Below, piece by piece: positions 35,261 through 43,769 of a stretch of DNA of 64,000 nt; positions within the stretch are counted from its first letter, which is position 1; the number at the start of each line of letters is the position of its first letter. The DNA lies in contig NZ_LFTY01000002.1 in NCBI RefSeq assembly GCF_001078595.1, positions 3,906,036-3,970,035 of the forward strand. Direction: 5' to 3'. The stretch is from Candidatus Rhodobacter oscarellae (lineage in GTDB: Bacteria; Pseudomonadota; Alphaproteobacteria; Rhodobacterales; Rhodobacteraceae). The position numbers and the translations under genes were made by a program. The notes below the pieces were generated by a model. The model saw only the letters and a program-made list of their open reading frames with translations, was not told the origin of the DNA and did not search any database.

Positions 35261-35414
35261 GATGGCGATATAAAGAGCGGAAGCGAAGCGGTCAACAGGG
35301 CGGGCGCGAATTTCTTTGGCGCGGCGGGATGAAGACGGAGGACGCTGCTATGCCAGCTACGCTCCCGGCGCAAGCCGAATAGCGGGGCGCCGATCCGTTG
35401 CAGGCCCAAATGCG

Positions 35415-35443
35415 AAAGGACCGCGCCATCGACGCGGTCCTTT
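35415..35443. terminator. Terminator after the small acidic protein gene
   Basis: An 11-bp perfect stem AAAGGACCGCG (35415-35425) with CGCGGTCCTTT (35433-35443) and a 7-nt loop. It lies 24 nt after the stop of the minus-strand gene. The rest of the gap to groES (35261-35414) shows no gene. Confidence 0.65.
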
Positions 35444-35466
35444 AATTGCGGGTGGTGAGGCGCGGT

Positions 35467-35688
35467 CTACATTGCGAAGTCAAAGCCCTCGACAAAGTCC
35501 ATCTCACCGAAATCAGGGGCGGGCTCGACGACCTTCTCGCGGGTGCTACGCGGCATCTCTGCGCCGCCGGTGCCCCAGTTAGCCACAAAGAGCGTGTCCA
35601 TCATCGCATCAACCGCGGCGTCTTTCTTGTCGAAGTCGCCATTCGCGGACTCGAGAAACTTAAATCCAATCAGTGCGTCGTCAGCCAT
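35467..35688 (-). CDS. Small acidic protein of unknown function
   Basis: A 73-aa protein (MADDALIGFKFLESANGDF...DFGEMDFVEGFDFAM) rich in Asp, Glu, Phe and Met. A strong ribosome site GGAGG lies 8 nt before the ATG and a terminator follows, so it is very likely a real single-gene unit. There is no signal peptide or membrane segment. I do not recognise a family. Confidence 0.65.
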   Translation of the reverse strand: MADDALIGFKFLESANGDFDKKDAAVDAMMDTLFVANWGTGGAEMPRSTREKVVEPAPDFGEMDFVEGFDFAM

Positions 35689-35803
35689 TTTGTAATCCTC
35701 CAGTTTGGCGTGCCCCCGGGGTCATCCCGTCAGGTCTGCCCATAGGTCGTGGGGGATCCGGTGAGGGTTCAAACTTTTTTGCGGGATGCCAAAGAAAGGC
35801 GGC

Positions 35804-36688
35804 TTAGGCCTGCCAGGCCTCTGGTATGTCCGCGCCAAACCGCGCGCGGCAAAAAGCGTATTGCGGGGCGAGCAGCTCCATCGCTGCGGCTCGCGCCGCG
35901 CCGGGCATCTCGGCCTTAAGCTGCGTTTCATTCTGGCGGGTGTCGGTGTCCGCGGGGCCCGGGCGGGTGTCGGCGAGCGCGCAAAGCGATTGCAGCGACC
36001 CGGCGGTGAACAGCGTCTCGTAAAAGAGATACAGCACGTCCTGTTCAGGAAATGTCTGGTCCAGGTCCGTCACCGTGCCGCGATAGTCGGCCCGCGCGCA
36101 GATGGCCGGCGCGGTGAGCGCCTTGGCCCAGTTCTCGACAAAGTTGGTGGTCTTGTTGCCCTGCGTCATGTGGCGCAGCTGCGACCAGAGCCGATCCAAA
36201 GGGTCGCGCATGACAAAGAGGACCTTTAGGCGGATGTCCTGCGAGGCGCAGAACGCGCGCATATACTCAAAGCCCGTGGGGCCCAGCACGGAATAGGCGG
36301 GGGTGACGTCGCAAAACGTGCGCGTCTGCGGGTCCACGATCCGCGCGAAATGGCCGAAATAGGCGTTGTCGTCATAAATCATCTGCGCGCGGTCGACGCT
36401 GGCTTGGAAGCCGTCGCGCCGGCGCAGGTTGTCGGGCGCCTCGCCCGGCTGCTCGATGTGAAAGCCCAGCCGCCGCAGCGCCAGGCCATCCATGTCGCCA
36501 AGCGCGTGGGCGGTGAACTTTGTGTTGAAGAAATGCAGCTCCTTCAGGGGCGAGACCGTGACGCCGTCGCGCTTGGCCAGGTAGTTGTAGATCCAGCTCG
36601 TGGCGCATTTCATTGCGCCGACACAGATCAGAAGCGTCTTGCCGTCCAGCTCTGGGTAATGCCGCAGATTGGGCATGTTGGGAAACAT
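35804..36688 (-). CDS. Sulfotransferase family protein
   Basis: A 294-aa protein with the PAPS-binding plan of sulfotransferases. The 5'-phosphosulfate loop is CVGAMKCATSWIYNYL near residue 25, and the 3'-phosphate-binding segment is VMRDPLDRLWSQLRHM near residue 160. Similar proteins modify sugars, lipids or polysaccharides with sulfate. ATG 36688 (MFPNMPN) has GAGGCG upstream; an earlier in-frame start at 36721 has a very basic N-terminus without homology. The acceptor is unknown. Confidence 0.85.
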   Translation of the reverse strand: MFPNMPNLRHYPELDGKTLLICVGAMKCATSWIYNYLAKRDGVTVSPLKELHFFNTKFTAHALGDMDGLALRRLGFHIEQPGEAPDNLRRRDGFQASVDRAQMIYDDNAYFGHFARIVDPQTRTFCDVTPAYSVLGPTGFEYMRAFCASQDIRLKVLFVMRDPLDRLWSQLRHMTQGNKTTNFVENWAKALTAPAICARADYRGTVTDLDQTFPEQDVLYLFYETLFTAGSLQSLCALADTRPGPADTDTRQNETQLKAEMPGAARAAAMELLAPQYAFCRARFGADIPEAWQA

Positions 36689-36881
36689 CACGCGCCTCTT
36701 TCGCCTTGGACGTTGGCACATGGCGGCGCGCCGCTCAAGTGGCGCGTTGGGTCTCCTGGCGGGTCCGATGGTCCCTGGGAGGGCTTCGGCCCGGCGGCGA
36801 TGTTGTCTTACGAGCGGCGCTGGCGCGCCTTACTCGGATGCCCGCTTCGGGGCAGGCCGATCACAGCGTTGGCTCTTTCCC

Positions 36882-37490
36882 TCACACGGCCGCCGCCATC
36901 GCGCGCAGCATGATCGCGGCCGAGGCGGCTCCGGGGTCTTTATGCCCCAAGGATCGCGCGCCCAGGCGCGCCGCCCGGCCAAGTTTTGCCTCCATATCGG
37001 CGGTGGCCTGCGCGCCCGCCTCTGCGGCCTCCGCTGCGGCGGTTAGGATCGCGGCTATGGAGCCCTCGGCCTCCATGGCCGCCGCCCCTGCGGGCGCCCA
37101 GGCGTCCAGCATTGTCTTGTCACCTTGCTGCGCCTTGCCGCGATGGGCGATCCCCTCGGCCATGGCCGCGACCATGGCGGCGGCGTCCGCGGGCCCCAGT
37201 TTGTCCTTGCCCTTCACCGCCATGCCCGCGCGCATGAACGCGGTGGCGTAGAGCGGACCAGAGGACGCACCCACGGCGTTCAGGAACGCCTTGGCCGCGG
37301 TGTTGAGCACCTCCGTGGGGGTGCCTTCGAGCTCGTCCAGGGCCTCGCGCACGCCGGCAAAGCCGCCCGACATGGCGATCCCGTGATCGGCATCGCCGAT
37401 CTCGCCGTCAAGCACGCACAGCATATCGCGGTTCTCGTCCATCGCGTCCGCCACCGCCAGAAGCATCGATTTCACGCCATTGCCATCCAT
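36882..37490 (-). CDS. dhaL: Dihydroxyacetone kinase subunit DhaL-like
   Basis: A 202-aa helical nucleotide-binding domain of the DAK/DhaL family. The Mg-ADP site is DGEIGDADHGIAMSGGF, and the second loop is GDKTMLDAWAPA. With DhaK it phosphorylates dihydroxyacetone or a similar ketose. No DhaM phosphotransfer protein is encoded here, so either ATP is used directly or DhaM lies elsewhere. The ATG is 3 nt from the dhaK stop. Confidence 0.92.
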   Translation of the reverse strand: MDGNGVKSMLLAVADAMDENRDMLCVLDGEIGDADHGIAMSGGFAGVREALDELEGTPTEVLNTAAKAFLNAVGASSGPLYATAFMRAGMAVKGKDKLGPADAAAMVAAMAEGIAHRGKAQQGDKTMLDAWAPAGAAAMEAEGSIAAILTAAAEAAEAGAQATADMEAKLGRAARLGARSLGHKDPGAASAAIMLRAMAAAV

Positions 37491-37493
37491 CGC

Positions 37494-38498
37494 TCAGCCC
37501 GCCCGGAACATGGCGCAGTCGCAGGGGTGGTCCAGCATCCGCGTCAGTTCGTCATCCAGGTGGTGCACGGTGACCGAGGCGCCGGCCATCTCCAGCGAGG
37601 TGCAATAGGGCCCGACCCAGGTGCGGTGGGTCTCCAGCCCGGCCTCTGCCAGCCGCGCCTGCACGCGCCGGTTCATGATGTAGAGCTCCATCAGCGGCGT
37701 GGCGCCCAGCGAGTTGACCAGCACCGCGACCCGGTCCCCGGCGCTGGCGCCCATCTCGTCCAGAATGCGGTCCATCATCGCGTCGACGATCTCGTCGGCG
37801 GTCCCCAGCGGTCCGCGCGCGATGCCCGGCTCGCCATGGATGCCCATGCCGATCTCCATCTCATCGGCGCCGATGTCGAAGTTCCAGCGCCGCGTCTGCG
37901 GCAGCGAGCAGGGCGAGAGCGCCACCCCCATCGTGTAGGTGCGGGCGTTGGCGTGGCGGGCCACGCGCTCGCACCCGTCCAGGTCCATGCCCAGATCCGC
38001 CGCGGCCCCCGCCGCCTTGAAGCTAAAGAAGTTCCCGGCCACGCCGCGCCGCTTCTCGGCCTCGTCGCGGGGGGCGGAGGCGATGTCATCCGTGGTCAGC
38101 ACCGTGCGGACCTCGATATCCTCCATCGCCGCCATCTCGGCGGCCATGTCAAAGTTCATCACGTCGCCCGCGTAGTTGCCATACATGAACAGCACGCCCG
38201 CGCCGCCATTGATCGCCTGGGCGCAGGACAGCGCCGGGTCGGGCGGCGGCGAGGCGAAGACGTTGCCGATCGCGGCGGCATCCGCCAGGCCCTTGCCGAC
38301 GAAGCCCAGAAAGGTCGGCTCGTGCCCCGAGCCACCGCCGATCATCAGCCCGACCTTGCCGTCGCGCGGCCCGTTCGTGGCGATGATGGCGCGCTTGTGG
38401 TCGCCGCGGCGCAGGTGGTCGCGATGGGCCAGCAGGATGCCGTCCAGCATCTCGTCGACGGCGTCATCGCCGTTGTTGATGATCTTCTTGGTTTGCAC
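37494..38498 (-). CDS. dhaK: Dihydroxyacetone kinase subunit DhaK-like
   Basis: A 334-aa substrate-binding subunit that holds the ketose covalently on a histidine, His221 in GMGIHGEPG. The N-terminus has GLMIGGGSGHEP and GNVFASPPPD. The start is GTG at 38498, with GGAGGAG in front. Placement next to a FucU/RbsD mutarotase and opposite a LacI-controlled sugar importer suggests a ketose other than dihydroxyacetone (for example a tetrulose or a deoxy-ketose). That is inference. Confidence 0.92.
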   Translation of the reverse strand: MQTKKIINNGDDAVDEMLDGILLAHRDHLRRGDHKRAIIATNGPRDGKVGLMIGGGSGHEPTFLGFVGKGLADAAAIGNVFASPPPDPALSCAQAINGGAGVLFMYGNYAGDVMNFDMAAEMAAMEDIEVRTVLTTDDIASAPRDEAEKRRGVAGNFFSFKAAGAAADLGMDLDGCERVARHANARTYTMGVALSPCSLPQTRRWNFDIGADEMEIGMGIHGEPGIARGPLGTADEIVDAMMDRILDEMGASAGDRVAVLVNSLGATPLMELYIMNRRVQARLAEAGLETHRTWVGPYCTSLEMAGASVTVHHLDDELTRMLDHPCDCAMFRAG

Positions 38499-38549
38499 GT
38501 GCGTCTCCTCCCCGCACCGCCCAGCGATCTTTCGTCATAAAAAAATCGG

Positions 38550-38984
38550 TCAATTCGGCGGCACAATCCCCTTCTTCAGAATTATATTTCCATAAAGCCG
38601 CGTTTCCGCGGTCTGCACAACAACATACGCTTGTTTACTTTCTTCGTAGAAGGCAAAGCGTTCAACCCCCTTAATTGGGGCGGGCTGGTCGGCGACGCGG
38701 TTGATGATCTCCTGGAACTGGCCGACGACTTCGGGGACCGCATTGGCGTCTCCCACGACCTGCATGGTTCGGGCCGGCGCGTCCACGTAAGGGTCCAGCG
38801 GAAGGAGCGACAGGATTGCCTCAAGCGCCTCGGTCGCGCTGACCCCGGGCAGGTACTCGATTCGCGCGCCGCAGCTATCGCCTGGAAAATTGGCATCTGC
38901 TACGACCAGGTCATCGCCATGGCCCATCGCCTTGAGATGTCGCAGTAAATCCGGCGTTAGCCGGTTATCAATCCCCCTTAGCAT
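38550..38984 (-). CDS. FucU/RbsD family sugar mutarotase
   Basis: A 144-aa protein of the RbsD/FucU family, which speeds the exchange of ring forms of sugars. It has MLRGIDNRLTPDLLRHLKAM, GHGDDLVVADANFPGDS (with the catalytic His) and, at the end, VQTAETRLYGNIILKKG. It is the first gene of the dhaK-dhaL unit and divergent from the LacI regulator, so it is most likely under that regulator. Confidence 0.92.
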   Translation of the reverse strand: MLRGIDNRLTPDLLRHLKAMGHGDDLVVADANFPGDSCGARIEYLPGVSATEALEAILSLLPLDPYVDAPARTMQVVGDANAVPEVVGQFQEIINRVADQPAPIKGVERFAFYEESKQAYVVVQTAETRLYGNIILKKGIVPPN

Positions 38985-39033
38985 GTCTTCGGTCCCTCCA
39001 AAACAACCTGGCGCGCGTATCGGCGCAAAAATG

Positions 39034-39070
39034 ATTGACGTACCTCAAGCATTACCTCAACACTGTCAAT
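39034..39070. promoter_or_regulatory. Possible operator in the divergent FucU/LacI control region
   Basis: The 99-bp gap contains TTGA-N6-TCAA (39036-39049), ACCTCAA given twice (39042-39048 and 39054-39060), and ATTGAC...GTCAAT (39034-39039 and 39065-39070). Any of these could be the regulator's site. None is the classical GC-centred LacI palindrome. Confidence 0.3.
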
Positions 39071-39083
39071 AATGGGAGGGAGA

Positions 39084-40106
39084 ATGACTCGCGTCACCGC
39101 ACAAGACGTGGCTGAGGAGGCCGGGGTGAGCCTCGCGACGGTGGATCGCGTGCTCAACAAGCGCAAGGGCGTGCGCGACAAGACCATCGAGCGCGTGACC
39201 CAGGCCATGGACCGGCTGAACTTTGTGCGCGATCAGGCGGCGGCGAACCTGGCGCGCGGGCGCACCTACACGTTTACCTTCATCGTGACGGCGGGCGAGA
39301 CGGCGTTCTTCTCTGACTTGAGGGGCGAGATCGAGGCAGCGCGGGACTTTGCCGCCAAGGAGCGCGTGGCGCTGCGCATGGTTGCGGTGCCGCCATTGGA
39401 TCCGCAGGCGATTGTCGACGCCATTGACAGCTTTGGCGACGATCTGGGCGACGGCTTCGCGATCGTTTCGGTGGAAAGCCAGGCCATGCGCGAGGCCATC
39501 AAGGCGCTGCGCGACAAGGGCGTGCACGTGATCACCTTTATCTCGGACGTACCCAACTCTGAACGGCAGCGCTTTGTCGGGATCGACAACGTGGCCGCGG
39601 GCCGGGTCGCGGGCGGATTGCTAAAGCGCTTCATCTCCGCGCCCAAGGGCGATGTGGCGGTGGTGGCGGGCTCGGGGACGCTGCGCGACCATGTCGAGCG
39701 CCGCATGGGGCTGGAGCAGGTGATGCGCGCTGAATGCCCGCATCTGACCGTGCTGCCCTGGATCGAGGGCGAGGAATCCGGGCCATTGGTCGAGCAGAAG
39801 CTCTCGAAACTCTTGGCAGAGAACCCCAATGTGGTAGGGCTGTATTCAGTGGGGGGCGGCACCAAGGGCGTGATCGGCGCAATCGAGGCGGCCCCGCAAG
39901 AGATCAGCGTTGTCACAACCGAGCTGTCGGACCACACGCGGGCCGCGCTGATCGCCGGAACGGTGGACGCGGTCCTGGTGCAGGACCCCAGCCACGAGGT
40001 GCGTTCAGCAGTTCGCGTGTTAAAGGCTCTTGCCGACGAGACGATAATCAACGAGAAACAAGAGAGAATACGTATCGAGATTTTTATGAGGGACAACTTA
40101 CCTTAG
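39084..40106 (+). CDS. LacI family transcriptional regulator
   Basis: A 340-aa regulator. Residues 3-50 are the LacI helix-turn-helix and hinge (VTAQDVAEEAGVSLATVDRV, LNKRKGVRDKTI). Residues from about 65 form a periplasmic-binding-protein-like sensor (FIVTAGETAFFSDLRGEIE, IDNVAAGRVAGG, GTVDAVLVQDPSH). ATG 39084 is used, since GGGAGG precedes it. It sits between the mutarotase/DhaKL unit and the ABC transporter operon and is the obvious controller of both. Confidence 0.94.
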   Translation: MTRVTAQDVAEEAGVSLATVDRVLNKRKGVRDKTIERVTQAMDRLNFVRDQAAANLARGRTYTFTFIVTAGETAFFSDLRGEIEAARDFAAKERVALRMVAVPPLDPQAIVDAIDSFGDDLGDGFAIVSVESQAMREAIKALRDKGVHVITFISDVPNSERQRFVGIDNVAAGRVAGGLLKRFISAPKGDVAVVAGSGTLRDHVERRMGLEQVMRAECPHLTVLPWIEGEESGPLVEQKLSKLLAENPNVVGLYSVGGGTKGVIGAIEAAPQEISVVTTELSDHTRAALIAGTVDAVLVQDPSHEVRSAVRVLKALADETIINEKQERIRIEIFMRDNLP

Positions 40107-40124
40107 TATTTTTGGGGGGAATTG

Positions 40125-41213
40125 ATGTCAGACCTGAGGGTCGAGAATTTACAGCTGAACTTCGGCGCCGTGCAGGCGCTGGACGGGATTAGCTTTGACG
40201 TGGCCGAGGGCGAGTTCTTTTGCCTGCTCGGCCCCTCCGCCTCTGGCAAGACCTCCACCCTGCGGGCAATCTCTGGGCTCGAAAGCCTGACCGCCGGCTC
40301 GGTGCATTTTGCCGGCGGTGACGTGACCGAGGCGCCGGTGCAGGGGCGCGGCATGTCGATGATCTTCCAGACCTTCGCGCTTTATCCGCATCTCTCCGTC
40401 GAGGCGAACCTGGCGCATCCGCTGCGCCGCGACGGCGTCGCGTCCAGCGAGGTCAAAAAGCGCGTCGGCGAGGTGGCCGAGCTGTTGCGGGTCACCCACA
40501 CGCTCAAGCGCAAGCCCGGCACTTTGTCGGGCGGCGAGCAGCAGCGCGTGGCGATCGGGCGCGCCATTGTGCGGCGGCCGAAGCTGTTGCTGCTGGACGA
40601 GCCGCTGACGAACCTGGACGCCAAGCTGCGCCACGACATGCGCGCCGAGTTCAAGCGGCTGCACCGCGAGCTGGGCATGACCATGCTCTACGCGACGCCC
40701 GACCAGTTGGAGGCGCTGACCATGGGCGAGCGCGTGGGCGTGATCCGCGACGGCAAGGTCGTGGCTATCGGCCCGCCGCGCGACCTCTACCAGGCGCCCA
40801 GTGACACTTACGTGGCGCAGATGGTGGGATCGCCGCCGATCAACTTCCTGCAAACAAAGGCGAGCTCTGACAACCAGGTGACCCTGCCGTTCCTGGACCA
40901 GCCCTTGATCGCGCCGGGCGCGAAGTCCGGGCAACCGGTGACCCTTGGCCTGCGCCCGCATGACATTGCGCTGGCCTCATCCGGCGGGGCGCCGTTGCGC
41001 TTTAACGCCAAGATCCACCTGACCGAGCCCCTGGGCGACGTCACCGTGATCGACGTGGCCGCGCAAGAGGCGCAGATGAAAATGGTCCTGCGCGAGGAGG
41101 TGGCGGCCAAGTACTCGGTCGGCGACGCGATAGAGATCGCCTTCGATCCGACCGACATACACATATTCGACCAGGCCTCCGGCGCGCGTTTAGGCGCCGG
41201 GGCCCAATCATAA
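40125..41213 (+). CDS. Sugar/polyol ABC transporter ATPase 1, H-loop variant
   Basis: A 362-aa importer ATPase of the MalK/UgpC type with a C-terminal OB-fold regulatory part. Walker A is GPSASGKTST, the signature is TLSGGEQQRVAIGRA, and Walker B is LLLLDEPLTNLD. The switch histidine is missing: the usual THDQ reads ATPDQLEALTMGE, with Pro for His. A partner ATPase with an intact H-loop but a changed signature is encoded by the sixth gene of the operon (44635). ATG 40125 has GGGGGGA before it. Confidence 0.93.
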   Translation: MSDLRVENLQLNFGAVQALDGISFDVAEGEFFCLLGPSASGKTSTLRAISGLESLTAGSVHFAGGDVTEAPVQGRGMSMIFQTFALYPHLSVEANLAHPLRRDGVASSEVKKRVGEVAELLRVTHTLKRKPGTLSGGEQQRVAIGRAIVRRPKLLLLDEPLTNLDAKLRHDMRAEFKRLHRELGMTMLYATPDQLEALTMGERVGVIRDGKVVAIGPPRDLYQAPSDTYVAQMVGSPPINFLQTKASSDNQVTLPFLDQPLIAPGAKSGQPVTLGLRPHDIALASSGGAPLRFNAKIHLTEPLGDVTVIDVAAQEAQMKMVLREEVAAKYSVGDAIEIAFDPTDIHIFDQASGARLGAGAQS

Positions 41214-41216
41214 GAA

Positions 41217-41252
41217 ATTTAGTGAACAGTCAAGATTTAGTGAGCAGTCAAA
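41217..41252 (+). repeat. Tandem 18-bp direct repeat before the binding-protein gene
   Basis: ATTTAGTGAACAGTCAAG (41217-41234) is followed at once by ATTTAGTGAGCAGTCAAA (41235-41252), 16 of 18 identical. It lies between the stop of ATPase 1 and the start of the solute-binding protein, in an AT-rich leader. It may be a regulator site or an mRNA processing signal. Confidence 0.8.
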
Positions 41253-41292
41253 ATGAAAACGTAAATTGACCGAATGCAAGTGGAGGAGAAAG

Positions 41293-42759
41293 ATGAATAA
41301 ACGTAGCGTAATTAGCGGCTTGATGGGCGCCACGGTGCTCACCGCGGGCCTGGGCGGGGCACCTGCCTTCTCGGCCGACATCACCATCACCATGGCGGCG
41401 CCCGACTGGCCGCCAACCCGGTTCATGAAAGAGCATTTCGACCAGACCTACACGTCCCCGGCGGGCCACACGACCACGCTGGACATGGACTTCATCCCCT
41501 GGCCGAGCTTCTACGAGCGCGTCGCCGCCTCGTTGACCTCGGGCGAGCAGAAGTACCAGATGATCGTGACCGACAGCCAATGGCTGGGCGCGTTTGTCGA
41601 GGGCGGGTACTACATGGACCTGACCGATAAGATCGCCGCGGACCCAGAGCTGACGACGATCCTGCAGGACCTGCACCCGGCGCTGGTCTCGGCCTACTCG
41701 ACCTACCCGCATAAGACCCGCGCGCAGCTTGAGGCCGCGGGCGAGGTGCCGGCTCCGGGGGTCAGCTACTACGGCTTCCCGCAGTTCCCGGACACCTATG
41801 TGACCTTCTATCGCCAGGACGTCTTCTGCGACGAGGGCGAGATGGCCGCGTTCCAGGCGAAGTATGGCAGCAACCTGCCGTGCTCTTATGAGGACTGGCA
41901 GGACACCGACTGGTCCAAATGGGGCCAGATCGGCGAGTTCTTCCAGCGCGCCAAGGGCGAGATGCTGGCGGGCGAGGTGCTGGACGATGACTTCTACGGC
42001 ATCGCCTACCAGGCCGGTAAGGGCTATGACTTCTCGACGATGCAGGCGAACGCCTTCATCTGGCAGCAGGGCGGCGACATTTGGGACGAATCCAAGATGC
42101 CCGACAGCCAGGCCGAGGGCGTGGTGAACTCTGATGTGGCCGTGGCGGCCTTTGACGAGTACCTCAGCTACCTGCAGTACATGCCGCCGGTCAGCCAGAC
42201 CGGTCAGATGGACATCTTCGTGATCCAGGACCTTTACATGCAGGGCAAGGTCGGCGCGATCATCGACTGGGTTGGCCTGGGCGAGCCGGTGCTCGACCCA
42301 AGCGCGTCCAAGGTGCATGACAAGTCGGCCTTTGGTCCGGCGCCGGGCAGCCGCAAGGCCGACGGCTCCATCGACCGCACGGGCAATATCGGCGGCCAGC
42401 CCTTTGTGCTGACCACTTGGAACTCGGAAGACGTCGTGGACGAGGCGCTGAACGTGGTGAAGTGGTGGCTGAGCCCCGACACCCAGCTGGCCGCGGTGGC
42501 CAATGGTGGCCAGTCCGGCCGCATGAGCGTCATGGCTGACCCGACCTATAACGACCTGCGCCCGTGGAACCGCGCGCATGTCGAGATGATCGACTGGCAG
42601 AAGGATGTCTGGCACATCCCAGAATTCTTCGAGTTGCTGACGCAGCAGCAGGAAGAGTTCGACAAGGCGATCACCGGCCAGATTGGCGCTAAAGAGGCGC
42701 TGGATACGGTCGCGGAGTTCCAGCAGGAACTTCTCGAAGACGGTGGGTATATCGAGTGA
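41293..42759 (+). CDS. Extracellular solute-binding protein of the sugar/polyol importer
   Basis: A 488-aa family-1 binding protein. The signal peptide runs to about residue 28 (SVISGLMGATVLTAG, cleaved near AFSA-DI). Blocks include WPPTRFMKEHFDQ, FIPWPSFYERVAASLTSGE, YYGFPQFPDTYVTFYRQD and QGKVGAIIDWVGLGEP. The length and order with two ATPases resemble the glycerol-type GlpV importers. ATG 41293 has TGGAGGAGA upstream. Confidence 0.92.
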   Translation: MNKRSVISGLMGATVLTAGLGGAPAFSADITITMAAPDWPPTRFMKEHFDQTYTSPAGHTTTLDMDFIPWPSFYERVAASLTSGEQKYQMIVTDSQWLGAFVEGGYYMDLTDKIAADPELTTILQDLHPALVSAYSTYPHKTRAQLEAAGEVPAPGVSYYGFPQFPDTYVTFYRQDVFCDEGEMAAFQAKYGSNLPCSYEDWQDTDWSKWGQIGEFFQRAKGEMLAGEVLDDDFYGIAYQAGKGYDFSTMQANAFIWQQGGDIWDESKMPDSQAEGVVNSDVAVAAFDEYLSYLQYMPPVSQTGQMDIFVIQDLYMQGKVGAIIDWVGLGEPVLDPSASKVHDKSAFGPAPGSRKADGSIDRTGNIGGQPFVLTTWNSEDVVDEALNVVKWWLSPDTQLAAVANGGQSGRMSVMADPTYNDLRPWNRAHVEMIDWQKDVWHIPEFFELLTQQQEEFDKAITGQIGAKEALDTVAEFQQELLEDGGYIE

Positions 42760-42782
42760 TTTGAGTAACACGAGGGGTGGGT

Positions 42783-42809
42783 CGGGGCCCGGTTTTGTGC
42801 CGGGCCCCG
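42783..42809 (+). terminator. GC-rich hairpin after the binding-protein gene
   Basis: A perfect 10-bp stem CGGGGCCCGG (42783-42792) with CCGGGCCCCG (42800-42809), loop TTTTGTG, is followed by GTTTCTG. It stands in the 92-bp gap before the first permease. Such hairpins commonly let much binding-protein mRNA accumulate relative to the downstream membrane genes. Confidence 0.6.
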
Positions 42810-42851
42810 GTTTCTGAAACGAAATTTTTTGACTGACGGATGGCTTAGTTC

Positions 42852-43769
42852 ATGGCGAACACGGCAAACTCCCGCGGCGGCTTCGGCGCCTGGCTCTTGG
42901 ACCCCAAGCGGCGCGGCGCGCTGCTGGTGACCCCGGCGCTGGTAATCCTCTTTGTGATGAACATCTTCCCGCTGATGTGGTCCTTTGGGCTGTCCTTTTT
43001 TAACTACAAGGCCTCTTCGCTCAAGGTGCCCAAGTTCCGCGGGCTGTCGAATTACGAGCGCGTCTTAACCGATGACAAGGTCTGGGAGCGCTTCCAGACC
43101 ACGGCGATCATCGTCGGCTCGTCGGTGATCGTGCAGCTGATCATCGGGTTCCTGTTGGCGCTGATGTTCGCCAAGGCCTTCCCGATGCGCCGCATTGTGC
43201 TGATGCTGGTGCTGACGCCGATGATGCTTAGCTTCGTGTCGGTGGGCGTGTTCTTTAAGCTCTTCTACGAGCCGACCTTTGGCATCGTGTCTTATGTGTT
43301 GAACTTCTTTACCGAGGATCACTTTGTGATGCTGGGCTCGCCTGCGGGCGCGATTGCGGGGATCGTGATTGCCGATGCGTGGATGTGGTCGCCCTTTGTG
43401 ATGCTCTTGGTGCTGGCGGGGCTCGTGAGCGTGCCCAAATATCTCTACGAGGCGGCCGAGATCGACCGGGCCAGCGCCTGGCGCCGGTTCTGGACGATCA
43501 CCTTCCCCTATATCCGCTCACTGTTGCTGCTGGCGGTGCTGTTCCGCACCATCGAGACCTTCAAGCTCTTCGACATCGTCTACATCATCACCGAGGGCGG
43601 CCCCGGCAGCAGTACCGAGACCATCGCGGTCTTCCTCTACCGCAACGCCTTCCAGTTCTTTAAGACCAGCCAGTCCTCGGCGCTGGCCTATATCGTGCTG
43701 TTCATCGTGATCGTGCTGACGAACCTCTACCTCTACGCCGTGAACCGCCGCGCAGAGGAGGTAAGCTGA
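42852..43769 (+). CDS. ABC transporter permease 1 (MalF-type)
   Basis: A 305-aa membrane protein with six or so helices. TM1 is LLVTPALVILFVMNIFPL. The EAA loop that meets the ATPase reads YLYEAAEIDRASAWRRFWTI. It forms a heterodimer with the next permease. The stop overlaps the next ATG (TGATG). Confidence 0.94.
   Translation: MANTANSRGGFGAWLLDPKRRGALLVTPALVILFVMNIFPLMWSFGLSFFNYKASSLKVPKFRGLSNYERVLTDDKVWERFQTTAIIVGSSVIVQLIIGFLLALMFAKAFPMRRIVLMLVLTPMMLSFVSVGVFFKLFYEPTFGIVSYVLNFFTEDHFVMLGSPAGAIAGIVIADAWMWSPFVMLLVLAGLVSVPKYLYEAAEIDRASAWRRFWTITFPYIRSLLLLAVLFRTIETFKLFDIVYIITEGGPGSSTETIAVFLYRNAFQFFKTSQSSALAYIVLFIVIVLTNLYLYAVNRRAEEVS

Noticed and set aside
41248-42771. Open frame of 507 codons on the minus strand
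   Set aside because: It is antisense to the solute-binding protein with its signal peptide and ribosome site.
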